This document shows, piece after piece, positions 1-6,111 of a DNA stretch of 9,048 nucleotides. A program made the translations under genes and the position numbers. This DNA comes from Bacillota bacterium (GTDB lineage Bacteria; Bacillota; Clostridia; Lachnospirales; Lachnospiraceae), in NCBI GenBank assembly GCA_023387655.1, contig JAEWHR010000251.1, positions 1 to 9,048 of the forward strand, written 5' to 3'. Numbering within the stretch: position 1 is the first letter of the stretch; the number at the start of each line of letters is the position of its first letter. A model generated the notes under the pieces. It was not told the origin of the DNA and searched no databases. It saw nothing but the letters and a program-made list of their open reading frames with translations.

Positions 1-1
1 C

Positions 2-97
2 GGTCAATATAAATCTTATGTAGAATTAGGCTGTATCGTAATAGGTTTGTTACTATTTATAGTTGCAAAAATAATAGATAAAAGTAAAAATGATTAA
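2..97 (+). CDS. C-terminal end of a membrane protein (5' end outside window)
   Basis: An open frame enters from the left edge and ends at a TAA at 95-97, giving 31 visible residues. They contain one hydrophobic stretch (about residues 9-22, LGCIVIGLLLFIVAKII) followed by a short charged tail, DKSKND. This is what the last transmembrane helix and cytoplasmic tail of a multi-pass transporter or permease look like. The family cannot be told from so little sequence. It points toward the large gene on the opposite strand and a hairpin at 224-264 could end both transcripts. That it is coding is likely but not certain, since only the frame and the helix-plus-charged-tail pattern support it. Confidence 0.55.
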   Translation, partial: GQYKSYVELGCIVIGLLLFIVAKIIDKSKND

Positions 98-143
98 TAG
101 ATAGAAATCCTCTCTATTGAAGTTTCAACAATGATACAAAGGA

Positions 144-184
144 TTTATCTTATCCTTATCAATGCAAGATAAGAAAAAGATAAA
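144..184. other. AT-rich imperfect hairpin
   Basis: Bases 144-160 and 168-184 are inverted copies matching at 15 of 17 positions, around a 7-base loop (161-167). It lies 47 bases past the stop of the left-edge gene. It could be a weak transcription end or RNA-stabilising stem for that gene, but the + strand continues purine-rich rather than with a T run, so it is not a standard intrinsic terminator. Confidence 0.4.
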
Positions 185-210
185 ATAAGATAAAATAAGA
201 TAATATAAGA
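181..210. repeat. Short 10-bp tandem repeat (three units)
   Basis: Two exact copies of taaaataaga (181-190, 191-200) are followed by a copy with one change (taatataaga, 201-210). Related A/G-rich sequence lies just before at 168-180. It is a low-complexity slippage-type repeat in the gap between two convergent genes, with no coding potential seen. Confidence 0.7.
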
Positions 211-223
211 AAAAGCTGAAAAT

Positions 224-264
224 AAGCCAACCATCAAGAGTTAAATTCTCCTATGGTTGGCTTT
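224..264. terminator. Bidirectional terminator-like hairpin between convergent genes
   Basis: Bases 224-234 (aagccaaccat) pair perfectly with 253-263 (atggttggctt) across an 18-base loop, giving an 11-bp stem with a GC-rich centre. It sits 10 bases beyond the stop of the large - strand gene. On the - strand the stem is followed by TATTTTC and further T-containing sequence; on the + strand it ends in TTT. This placement fits a shared terminator for the convergent genes, more convincing for the - strand. The loop is longer than usual. Confidence 0.65.
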
Positions 265-273
265 CGTAATTTA

Positions 274-3200
274 TCATTGAGGACGAAGTCTTAGAGGATA
301 TGCTGGATCGAAGATTGAATTAATCTTTATCGCATAGGAGGTTTTATCAGTGATATCCTGATCTGATATGTAATGGATATCCAATAAACCGTTTGATTGA
401 TAGCCGGTCTTTATATAGTTCATTTCAGATAAAGCTAAGCTCCAACCAAGTAGCCAGTCATTTAACCTTTCTTTTGTTTCATCGGTTCCATCAAAGTGAA
501 TTAATAAATCAATGTCACTGTTTAGCCTAGCGGTACAGTTGTTAGTACTTCCAAAAAGATAAATGCCTTTCACAGAAAAAGCGTCCATATCGATTTGCTT
601 TGCTATTTGTTCCGCCATATAATGTCGCCACTTCCATCCGTCTTCCTCGTGTTCACTATTCTCCGGAAAGGTAATATCATTCGTATTAAAGCTTAAATTA
701 TTAGGGGTAGGATGTTCTAGGTAAGCAATTGCTTTTTGTAAATCCCCATTCATTAGGATAATAAGTTCTTTACCAAAAAAGACTTCATCAATTGTAATTA
801 CCTTTACAACTTCATCAAGGTTTTCGTATATAGGTAAGATCTTTGATAAGGCGTTTTTTGAATTCATAAAAAAGGATCGATTAAATATGGATTCACTATC
901 TTCTGGGTAGAGTGGTAGATATTTAATATTTTCCTCTACTAGATCTTGGAAGAAGTGAGTTCCAAAGGATAACTCTGGTTCGTATTTGGATTGTTTACTA
1001 GCGACTTCGATTAACATTGCTGTATTATTTATGTCGGAATATGCGACTGGTACACCTAACTTAATATCTCCTCGACTACCCCAACGACCAGGGCCCATTA
1101 GTAAAAAACTTTTGCGTGGTAAAATCTGATTTAACTCATGAATGATATTGCGAATATTAAGTAAATCTTTACGAGATTCCAATTTAGAATATTCGTATGG
1201 ATCTACATAGACCACGGTTTTAATACCAGTTACTTTTCCATTTGATATATATTTGTTGGCAGTAAATATGGTGCTTTGAAAAGGGATATTAGTAGGAATT
1301 GCAACGGGTGCATTATCATAGTTTTGACTTTGCGGCCTGCATTGGAGGAGATAAAAGTGTTTACCATCACTAGCAAATTCAATATCAACAGGATAACCAA
1401 GCTTATTCTGTAATAAAGTGAGAATGGATTTAACCTGTTTAATAAATGAAGTTTTTTTAACTAGTCCATCTAAAGTAATTACGATATGTTCATTCTTAAA
1501 ATCTGTAGTGATAGGATTTGTGTCCATGATGATATCATTTTTTAACACGGATGCAATGAGGTTGATGTTCGGGATATGATCACCATAATCTTTTATTAAT
1601 TCATTTATTGGTATTGTTAGAAACTTATTATTATTTAAATCAATTAAATCCATATACTGAGGGGAGTATTTTACTATTTCTTGTGGGGATTGATTCACAC
1701 GAAGATTTGCTTGTCCTGGGGATAATAGGAGAGGATAATCTTCTCCGACGCGGTCCACAGCTCTTGTACCCAAGCCCATAACCATTCTTAATAATCCATC
1801 TTCTCGTTTTATACGTGGAGACCAGCGTAACTCATTTTTACTAAATGCAACTCCAGCAAAAAGAGGGAAGTAGTAGGGACCTACTTTATGTCCGACGACT
1901 TCTTGAATCATAATACCCATTTGTTCGTTGCAGTCAAGCAAATTGTTTTTAATTCGGTATTGAATGGAGTCAGGGCTAAAGATGGAGGCATAAACTTCTA
2001 AAATACCCTCTACTAGTTGCTTGATGCGCTCTGCTCTAGTACCAATGTTTGTTATAAAAAGACTTTTATATTTTCCTGAAAAAGAAGTATCAATCTGGTC
2101 TTCTAAGAGACTAGAAGAACGAATTATTAATGGACAATCTTCACAACTATCCACTATTTTATTAAGTTCATTTAAAATATATGGTGACATCCGAGCATTC
2201 TTTAACATCTGAATTACTCGTGGATAGTTGGTACGAATATGTATCATATCCAAATATTTATGTTCATTCAATTCTTCAAAACCATTATCTTCTAGTAAGT
2301 ATCCAAATTCATCGGAGGATATATACCAAGTTTTTGGTATCACGATATTCTCAAACTCTGGGAATTCATCTTTATGGGATTCTAGAATTTGGTTTGCCAA
2401 GAAAAAGCCAGAACCTTTTCCTCCAATTCGTCCAATACTTCTTGGAGAACTTATAAAAGCATCAAGTAGTTTAAGAAATGCTTCAATGTGAATATGGCTA
2501 TGAATTTTTGAAATTAATGTTGGATTACCTGTGATAAAGCGACGAGTCAATTCAACTTTCAACCATCTTTTCGTTGCTTCACTTGTCATCTCATTGTTTT
2601 TTACTGCTTTTAAATAGGCAGATAGTGCTTGAGAAATCTTTTTAACATCAGAATCTCTTTTATCCACTATCTTTATTAGTTCATATGTTTTCCCTTGATA
2701 AACCCATAGATTTATATATTCATAAATTTGAGAATCATCAAAATTTATAATAGAATTATCGAAAAGTATTTTGCTAAAACGGATGACATCAACTGCAGGA
2801 AGTGTTTCCAATGGAAAATTAACTTCATTATGTAAATCATATGTAATCCAATTCATTTCTCTGAAGATATTTTTAACCATATTTGGATTAATGGATGCCA
2901 TAAGTGCAAGCATTTTCTCACAGACATATAGTAGGATGTCATGATCGGTTTCCTGTAACAAATTAAGTATGGCTTCCCATCGATTTCGGTAATTATATTT
3001 TTGATAGGAGTCCTTTTTTTCAATCGTTTCAGAAATTCTTCTTGCTATGGTATTCAAAAGGCGTACTTCATGTTCTAAGAAAATGATATCATCCGCTAAA
3101 AAAGTATGTTTGGGGTACATAACTTTGATATATCCACGTTTTTGGTCATTTACGATAATTGCAGATTCTAATTCATCCCCATTCTCAATCTTTGCATCGG

Positions 3201-3402
3201 GGTTAAATATATGCTTATCAAACTTAATTATTGCCTTGCAGTTCACGGTGTTTCGAAATCCCAAGGGTATAATAGATGTGATTTTTTCTAGACTTTCAGT
3301 CAGAGAATCGTTGGTTAATGACTCTTCAATAAGATAAAGGCATTCTAATTCCTTTGCCCGTTCTACCAAATCATCCTTTGATATTTTTCCGTATTGGCTC
3401 AT
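274..3402 (-). CDS. GAF-like / PEP-pyruvate-binding ATP-grasp / nucleotidyltransferase fusion protein
   Basis: This protein has 1042 residues from the chosen ATG at 3402. That start has a Shine-Dalgarno AAAGGGTGG 9 bases upstream and a promoter at 3461-3489. An in-frame ATG at 3504 would add 34 hydrophobic residues but lies upstream of the promoter and inside a hairpin. Residues about 17-130 resemble the GAF-like N-terminal domain of some sensor proteins (ECLYLIEESL, IPLGF, IIVND..GYIKVMY, FLEHEVRLL). A helical region follows to about 320. Residues about 324-691 match the PEP/pyruvate-binding N-terminal half of PEP synthase and pyruvate phosphate dikinase: GGKGSGFFLA (327-336), IIRSSSLLED (426-435), FSGKYKS, LLSPGQANLRVN, and the closing DIEF...LLQCRPQ (to 691). 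The family's GG-TSHAA phosphohistidine motif and PEP/pyruvate barrel are not seen. Instead there is a module with LLMGPGRWGS (767-776) and FGTHFFQ (813-819). The C-terminus is a polymerase-beta-type nucleotidyltransferase: GS at 951-952, DID at 963-965, and a probable third acidic residue in LLDIHY near 1008. No signal peptide, so cytoplasmic. It is not a standard PEP synthase; the reaction is unknown. Confidence 0.9.
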   Translation of the reverse strand: MSQYGKISKDDLVERAKELECLYLIEESLTNDSLTESLEKITSIIPLGFRNTVNCKAIIKFDKHIFNPDAKIENGDELESAIIVNDQKRGYIKVMYPKHTFLADDIIFLEHEVRLLNTIARRISETIEKKDSYQKYNYRNRWEAILNLLQETDHDILLYVCEKMLALMASINPNMVKNIFREMNWITYDLHNEVNFPLETLPAVDVIRFSKILFDNSIINFDDSQIYEYINLWVYQGKTYELIKIVDKRDSDVKKISQALSAYLKAVKNNEMTSEATKRWLKVELTRRFITGNPTLISKIHSHIHIEAFLKLLDAFISSPRSIGRIGGKGSGFFLANQILESHKDEFPEFENIVIPKTWYISSDEFGYLLEDNGFEELNEHKYLDMIHIRTNYPRVIQMLKNARMSPYILNELNKIVDSCEDCPLIIRSSSLLEDQIDTSFSGKYKSLFITNIGTRAERIKQLVEGILEVYASIFSPDSIQYRIKNNLLDCNEQMGIMIQEVVGHKVGPYYFPLFAGVAFSKNELRWSPRIKREDGLLRMVMGLGTRAVDRVGEDYPLLLSPGQANLRVNQSPQEIVKYSPQYMDLIDLNNNKFLTIPINELIKDYGDHIPNINLIASVLKNDIIMDTNPITTDFKNEHIVITLDGLVKKTSFIKQVKSILTLLQNKLGYPVDIEFASDGKHFYLLQCRPQSQNYDNAPVAIPTNIPFQSTIFTANKYISNGKVTGIKTVVYVDPYEYSKLESRKDLLNIRNIIHELNQILPRKSFLLMGPGRWGSRGDIKLGVPVAYSDINNTAMLIEVASKQSKYEPELSFGTHFFQDLVEENIKYLPLYPEDSESIFNRSFFMNSKNALSKILPIYENLDEVVKVITIDEVFFGKELIILMNGDLQKAIAYLEHPTPNNLSFNTNDITFPENSEHEEDGWKWRHYMAEQIAKQIDMDAFSVKGIYLFGSTNNCTARLNSDIDLLIHFDGTDETKERLNDWLLGWSLALSEMNYIKTGYQSNGLLDIHYISDQDITDKTSYAIKINSIFDPAYPLRLRPQ

Positions 3403-3411
3403 GCTGCTTGC

Positions 3412-3420
3412 CCACCCTTT
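3412..3420 (-). promoter_or_regulatory. Shine-Dalgarno site deciding the start at 3402
   Basis: On the - strand AAAGGGTGG lies 9 bases before the ATG at 3402. No comparable site precedes the alternative in-frame ATG at 3504, whose upstream bases form the loop and stem of a hairpin. This favours the shorter 1042-residue protein. Confidence 0.75.
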
Positions 3421-3460
3421 CTTAATATAAGGGAATGATAATAAACAGTAACAAATTAGT

Positions 3461-3489
3461 ATTATAGTGAAAAAAAGACGATCAGTCAT
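3461..3489 (-). promoter_or_regulatory. Sigma-A type promoter for the multidomain gene
   Basis: On the - strand a perfect TATAAT -10 box (3461-3466) is separated by exactly 17 bases from ATGACT (3484-3489), which matches 4 of 6 positions of the -35 consensus. Transcription would begin near 3454, about 50 bases before the ATG at 3402. It is downstream of the ATG at 3504, so the longer frame would not be on this transcript. The promoter starts immediately after the hairpin that ends the glutamate dehydrogenase unit. Confidence 0.7.
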
Positions 3490-3494
3490 ATAGA

Positions 3495-3527
3495 GATAGA
3501 ACATGCGTTTTTAGCGCATGTTCTATC
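3495..3527 (-). terminator. Perfect 13-bp hairpin after glutamate dehydrogenase
   Basis: Bases 3495-3507 (gatagaacatgcg) pair perfectly with 3515-3527 across a 7-base loop. The hairpin lies 43 bases past the glutamate dehydrogenase stop and just before the next promoter, so it is probably its transcription end. The expected T run does not follow directly on the - strand; seven Ts come about 18 bases later (3472-3478 region). It is therefore a strong stem but an imperfect intrinsic terminator. Confidence 0.6.
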
Positions 3528-3569
3528 CAGATTAGTTGGTTATATCATTCCAACCAAATTAGTACAAAT

Positions 3570-4856
3570 TTATACCCAACCACGAAGTTTAACAGCATCG
3601 GCTACACGATTTATAGCAATGACATATGCTGCATCACGCATATAAAGATTTTTTTCCTGTGAAAGTTTATGAACAGCTTGGAAAGCACTGGTCATCTTTT
3701 GATCTAATTTTTCTAACACTTCTTCTTTTGGCCAAAAATAATTCATATTGCATTGAACTTGTTCGAAATAGCTACAAGTAACACCACCTGCATTGCAAAG
3801 AAAATCAGGAATTAGGAAAATGTTCTTTTCTTTTATAATTTCATCACTATCTGGTGTAGTAGGACCATTAGCACCCTCACAGATTACCTTTACTTTATCG
3901 CTAATCTTTTCAAGTGCTGGTGGTGTAATTTGATTCTCTAGCGCACATGGAAGTAAAATATCAACATCCTGTGCAATCCATTCATCACCATCTAATAACT
4001 CGTATCCTAAGTCAATGGCTTTTTGCTTATTAATTGAACCAAAAGAGTTTTTAATGGATACCATTTGCTCTACATCAATGCCATTTAGATTACGATAAGT
4101 ATATGACTTTTTATCTTCGTTATCCCAGCATGAAATTGCAACAATTTTTCCTCCTAGCTTTGAGTAGAGGCGAGCAGCATATTCAGCAACGTTTCCAAAT
4201 CCTTGAATGCTTGCTGTTGTAGATGCAATATCAATATGTATCGCTTTCAAAGCTTCTCTTAATGTATAAACTACCCCATATCCAGTTGCTTCGGTACGAC
4301 CTAATGAGCCACCCATACCTACTGGTTTTCCTGTAATTGTTCCAGGGTAATGACCTCCATGAATAACTTCAAACTCATCCATCATCCATAACATATGTTG
4401 ACCATTCGTCATCACATCAGGAGCAGGAACGTCTAAGACTGGACCCATTACATTAGCTAATTGTCTGACATATCCACGACATAGTCTTTCTTGTTCTGCC
4501 AAGGACATATTATGAGGATCACATATAATACCACCCTTAGCTCCTCCTAATGGAATATCAACAACAGCACATTTCCATGTCATCCATAAAGATAATGCAC
4601 GGATGGTATCTATGGTTTCTTGAGGATGAAAGCGAATTCCACCCTTTGCAGGGCCTCTTGCATCGTTATGCTGGATTCGATAACCGTTGAATACTTTTGT
4701 AGTCCCATCATCCATTTTTACTGGAATAGTGACATGAAATTCTTTGCCAGGTTGTCTTAATAATTCTCGAGTTGCTTGATCTAAATCAATTAGATTGGCT
4801 ACGTTATCAAATTGTGTCTGAGCTGAGACATAAGGATTATAAGTTTTGTGCTCCAT
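3570..4856 (-). CDS. gdhA: Glutamate dehydrogenase (hexameric, RocG/GudB-like)
   Basis: The 428-residue protein has the usual length and ends in RGWV, as the Bacillus RocG/GudB enzymes do. It catalyses reversible oxidative deamination of glutamate to 2-oxoglutarate and ammonia in the cytoplasm. Visible signatures are GPAKGGIRFHP (68-78, Lys71), the WMTWKC segment with Lys95, PLGGAKGGI with the likely catalytic Lys107, PAPDVMTN with catalytic Asp147, the Rossmann loop GFGNVA (219-224), EGANGPTT (327-334) and NAGGVTCSYFE (355-365), whose Ser362 matches the position that contacts the substrate carboxylate. Lys95 and this Ser favour glutamate over leucine or valine. Whether it uses NAD or NADP cannot be read safely from the region after the Rossmann loop (SCWDNEDK). 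A GTGAGGT ribosome site lies 5 bases before the ATG. It appears monocistronic, with its own promoter at 4930-4957 and a hairpin at 3495-3527. The symbol gdhA is generic; rocG is an equally used name. Confidence 0.95.
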   Translation of the reverse strand: MEHKTYNPYVSAQTQFDNVANLIDLDQATRELLRQPGKEFHVTIPVKMDDGTTKVFNGYRIQHNDARGPAKGGIRFHPQETIDTIRALSLWMTWKCAVVDIPLGGAKGGIICDPHNMSLAEQERLCRGYVRQLANVMGPVLDVPAPDVMTNGQHMLWMMDEFEVIHGGHYPGTITGKPVGMGGSLGRTEATGYGVVYTLREALKAIHIDIASTTASIQGFGNVAEYAARLYSKLGGKIVAISCWDNEDKKSYTYRNLNGIDVEQMVSIKNSFGSINKQKAIDLGYELLDGDEWIAQDVDILLPCALENQITPPALEKISDKVKVICEGANGPTTPDSDEIIKEKNIFLIPDFLCNAGGVTCSYFEQVQCNMNYFWPKEEVLEKLDQKMTSAFQAVHKLSQEKNLYMRDAAYVIAINRVADAVKLRGWV

Positions 4857-4887
4857 TTCTTACCTCACTTAATTATTAGTTTATTAG

Positions 4888-4918
4888 TTCAACGACTGTT
4901 ACGAAGTAAAGCGTTGAA
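4888..4918 (-). promoter_or_regulatory. Stem-loop in the glutamate dehydrogenase 5' leader
   Basis: In the roughly 65-base leader, TTCAACG (4912-4918) pairs with CGTTGAA (4888-4894). The loop contains a smaller nested pairing, TTAC-TTC-GTAA. The structure lies between the transcription start and the Shine-Dalgarno site (4862-4866) and leaves that site free. It could stabilise the mRNA, bind a protein, or, as DNA, be a dyad operator just downstream of the promoter. No known riboswitch class is recognised. Confidence 0.45.
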
Positions 4919-4929
4919 TTATTGGTTTC

Positions 4930-4957
4930 ATTATACTATATAAATGAATATTGTCAA
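4930..4957 (-). promoter_or_regulatory. Consensus sigma-A promoter for glutamate dehydrogenase
   Basis: On the - strand the -35 box TTGACA (4952-4957) and the -10 box TATAAT (4930-4935) are both perfect, with a 16-bp spacer. Initiation would be near 4923, giving a leader of about 65 bases. Such a consensus promoter suggests high constitutive expression, or control by a repressor or the leader stem. Confidence 0.88.
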
Positions 4958-5050
4958 CGAATTAACTTATCTTTAGTAAAATTGTAAAACGTTTAGTTTA
5001 GAAAATTAATAATGGTTAAGAGGCTTCTGTAAATAGCTATCTACTATATA

Positions 5051-5317
5051 AATAGATACAAATATTGAAAAAAATAGAGACAGAACCTGAATATAAATAG
5101 AGACAGAACATGTAAATAAATGCAATCAAAACCAGAAAATAACAGAGACAGAACCTGAAAATAACAGAGACAAAACCAGAAAATACAGAGACAGAACCTG
5201 AAAAAATAGAGACAGAATCTGAAAATAAATAGGTACAAAACTGAAAATAAACAGAGTTAGAACTGACAATAAAGAGAGAAATAACTTGAAAATAAATAAA
5301 GAAGAAATTTGAATATA
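5051..5317. repeat. Degenerate 20-23 bp minisatellite, about 12 units
   Basis: Tandem units with the + strand consensus aaYagagacagaacctgaaaata run head to tail. Approximate unit starts are 5051, 5073, 5096, 5119, 5142, 5164, 5185, 5205, 5228, 5250, 5272 and 5295. Units vary between 20 and 23 bases, mainly by loss of A/T bases at the join. Central units (5142-5227) are nearly identical; the outer ones are decayed on both sides. The + strand is strongly A/G-rich. Unit length is mostly not a multiple of three, so the array does not encode a peptide repeat. It lies between the glutamate dehydrogenase promoter and the 3' end of the membrane-protein gene. There are no spacers, so it is not CRISPR. 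The stretch 5318-5401 holds decayed A-rich sequence and nothing else I can name. Confidence 0.9.
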
Positions 5318-5401
5318 AAGAAATAACTTAAGTTTAATTTTATATATTGCTTGTACTGTGAAAATTTACCAACAAATAATGACATGAAAACTGTAGCTGA
5401 T

Positions 5402-5914
5402 TTAATTTAAAAATTTTATCTTAACAAAATAATGAACGATCTTTTTAAGTATAACATTCCAGATGCTTGCATAAACAAGTGAAAAAGAAAAAAATAGGAA
5501 AAGAATGAATGGAGCTGATAGCGAACCTGCTAAATCTATAAAAGATGGAATACCGACGATATAGGTTAAAAATATTATTCCAAGAGATAAGGCTATGCTT
5601 GAAAATAAAGTAGAAACAAGGAATCTCTTCCTATAAATGAAAGATCCCATAACAACACCTAATAGTCCTGTAGTAAAAAGAAGAATCATAGTTTCTTGTA
5701 TACTAATGATTGTAAGAATTAATGCTGAAGAAAAAAGCACAGAAAATCCAAGAAAGATATTAGTTATAGCAGCGATAGCAATTGGCAACGTACTTATTGG
5801 ACTTAATACTAATCCAAGCATAGGTAAAAATACAGGTGCAGATTGAAATAGTACAGTCAATGCTGTTAACATTCCTCCAATGCAAATTAACCTAATGATG
5901 GCTACTTTTTTCAA
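5402..5914 (-). CDS. Small six-helix integral membrane protein, possibly ECF-transporter S-component-like
   Basis: The protein has 170 residues and starts at a TTG (5912-5914) with an AGGGGGT ribosome site 7 bases upstream. It is almost entirely hydrophobic, with about six membrane segments: roughly residues 7-27, 30-51, 53-70, 72-94, 99-121 and 133-158. Charged residues are few: MKK at the start, YRKR at 94-97 and a Lys-rich tail (KKIVHYFVKIK). Size, helix count and the small-residue-rich LSPISTLPIAIAAITN segment are reminiscent of substrate-binding S components of energy-coupling factor transporters, but I see no diagnostic motif, so this is only a suggestion. No ATPase or EcfT partner gene is in the window. 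It is 197 bases downstream of the beta-propeller gene on the same strand, with a strong hairpin in the gap. No clear promoter was found. Confidence 0.8.
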   Translation of the reverse strand: MKKVAIIRLICIGGMLTALTVLFQSAPVFLPMLGLVLSPISTLPIAIAAITNIFLGFSVLFSSALILTIISIQETMILLFTTGLLGVVMGSFIYRKRFLVSTLFSSIALSLGIIFLTYIVGIPSFIDLAGSLSAPFILFLFFSFSLVYASIWNVILKKIVHYFVKIKFLN

Positions 5915-5921
5915 TTGAAAT

Positions 5922-5928
5922 ACCCCCT
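5922..5928 (-). promoter_or_regulatory. Strong Shine-Dalgarno site supporting a TTG start
   Basis: On the - strand AGGGGGT ends 7 bases before the TTG at 5914. It fixes the unusual start codon of the membrane protein and gives the MKK amino end typical of such proteins. Confidence 0.7.
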
Positions 5929-5974
5929 ATATATGTAATTCGTACTTTGATTAGTAACACTAGCTTCTAACAAG

Positions 5975-6006
5975 ACTGAAGGTATATCTTTTCATATACC
6001 TTCAGT
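5975..6006. terminator. Perfect 13-bp hairpin between beta-propeller and membrane-protein genes
   Basis: actgaaggtatat (5975-5987) pairs perfectly with 5994-6006 across a 6-base loop. It lies 106 bases beyond the stop of the - strand beta-propeller gene and about 60 bases before the membrane-protein start. On the - strand it is followed by CTTGTTAG, without a T run, so it is a possible but not canonical terminator. A dyad operator for the membrane-protein gene is an alternative. Confidence 0.5.
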
Positions 6007-6050
6007 AAAAAGTATTTTATTTATAGAGATTATTTTGATTAGAACATTAA

Positions 6051-6078
6051 TATCGAGTGATTGGTATCGAGTGATAGG
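6051..6078. repeat. 14-bp direct tandem repeat
   Basis: tatcgagtgattgg (6051-6064) is directly followed by tatcgagtgatagg (6065-6078), with one mismatch. It lies in the gap after the stop of the beta-propeller gene at 6112. It may be a simple duplication or a paired protein-binding site; nothing further shows which. Confidence 0.75.
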
Positions 6079-6111
6079 ATTTAATATTATTAAGTACTAT
6101 TATAACGTTGT

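Noticed and set aside
2021..2491. Several + strand open frames inside the multidomain gene
   Set aside because: They overlap the strongly supported - strand domains, lack family signatures and look like reverse-frame shadows.
3047..3337. A 96-residue + strand open frame
   Set aside because: It lies opposite the GAF-like domain, with no ribosome site or recognisable motif.
274..3402. Calling the large gene PEP synthase or pyruvate phosphate dikinase
   Set aside because: Only the nucleotide-binding half is recognisable; the phosphohistidine motif and PEP/pyruvate barrel are absent.
5044..5238. A 64-residue - strand open frame rich in Phe, Leu and Cys
   Set aside because: It is a by-product of the minisatellite read in reverse: low-complexity residues, no ribosome site, and unit lengths that do not keep a frame.
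5051..5317. Possible CRISPR array
   Set aside because: Units abut directly with no unique spacers, are only 20-23 bases and are degenerate; no cas genes are present.
5637..5846. A 69-residue + strand open frame opposite the membrane protein
   Set aside because: Antisense shadow of a hydrophobic gene; no ribosome site.
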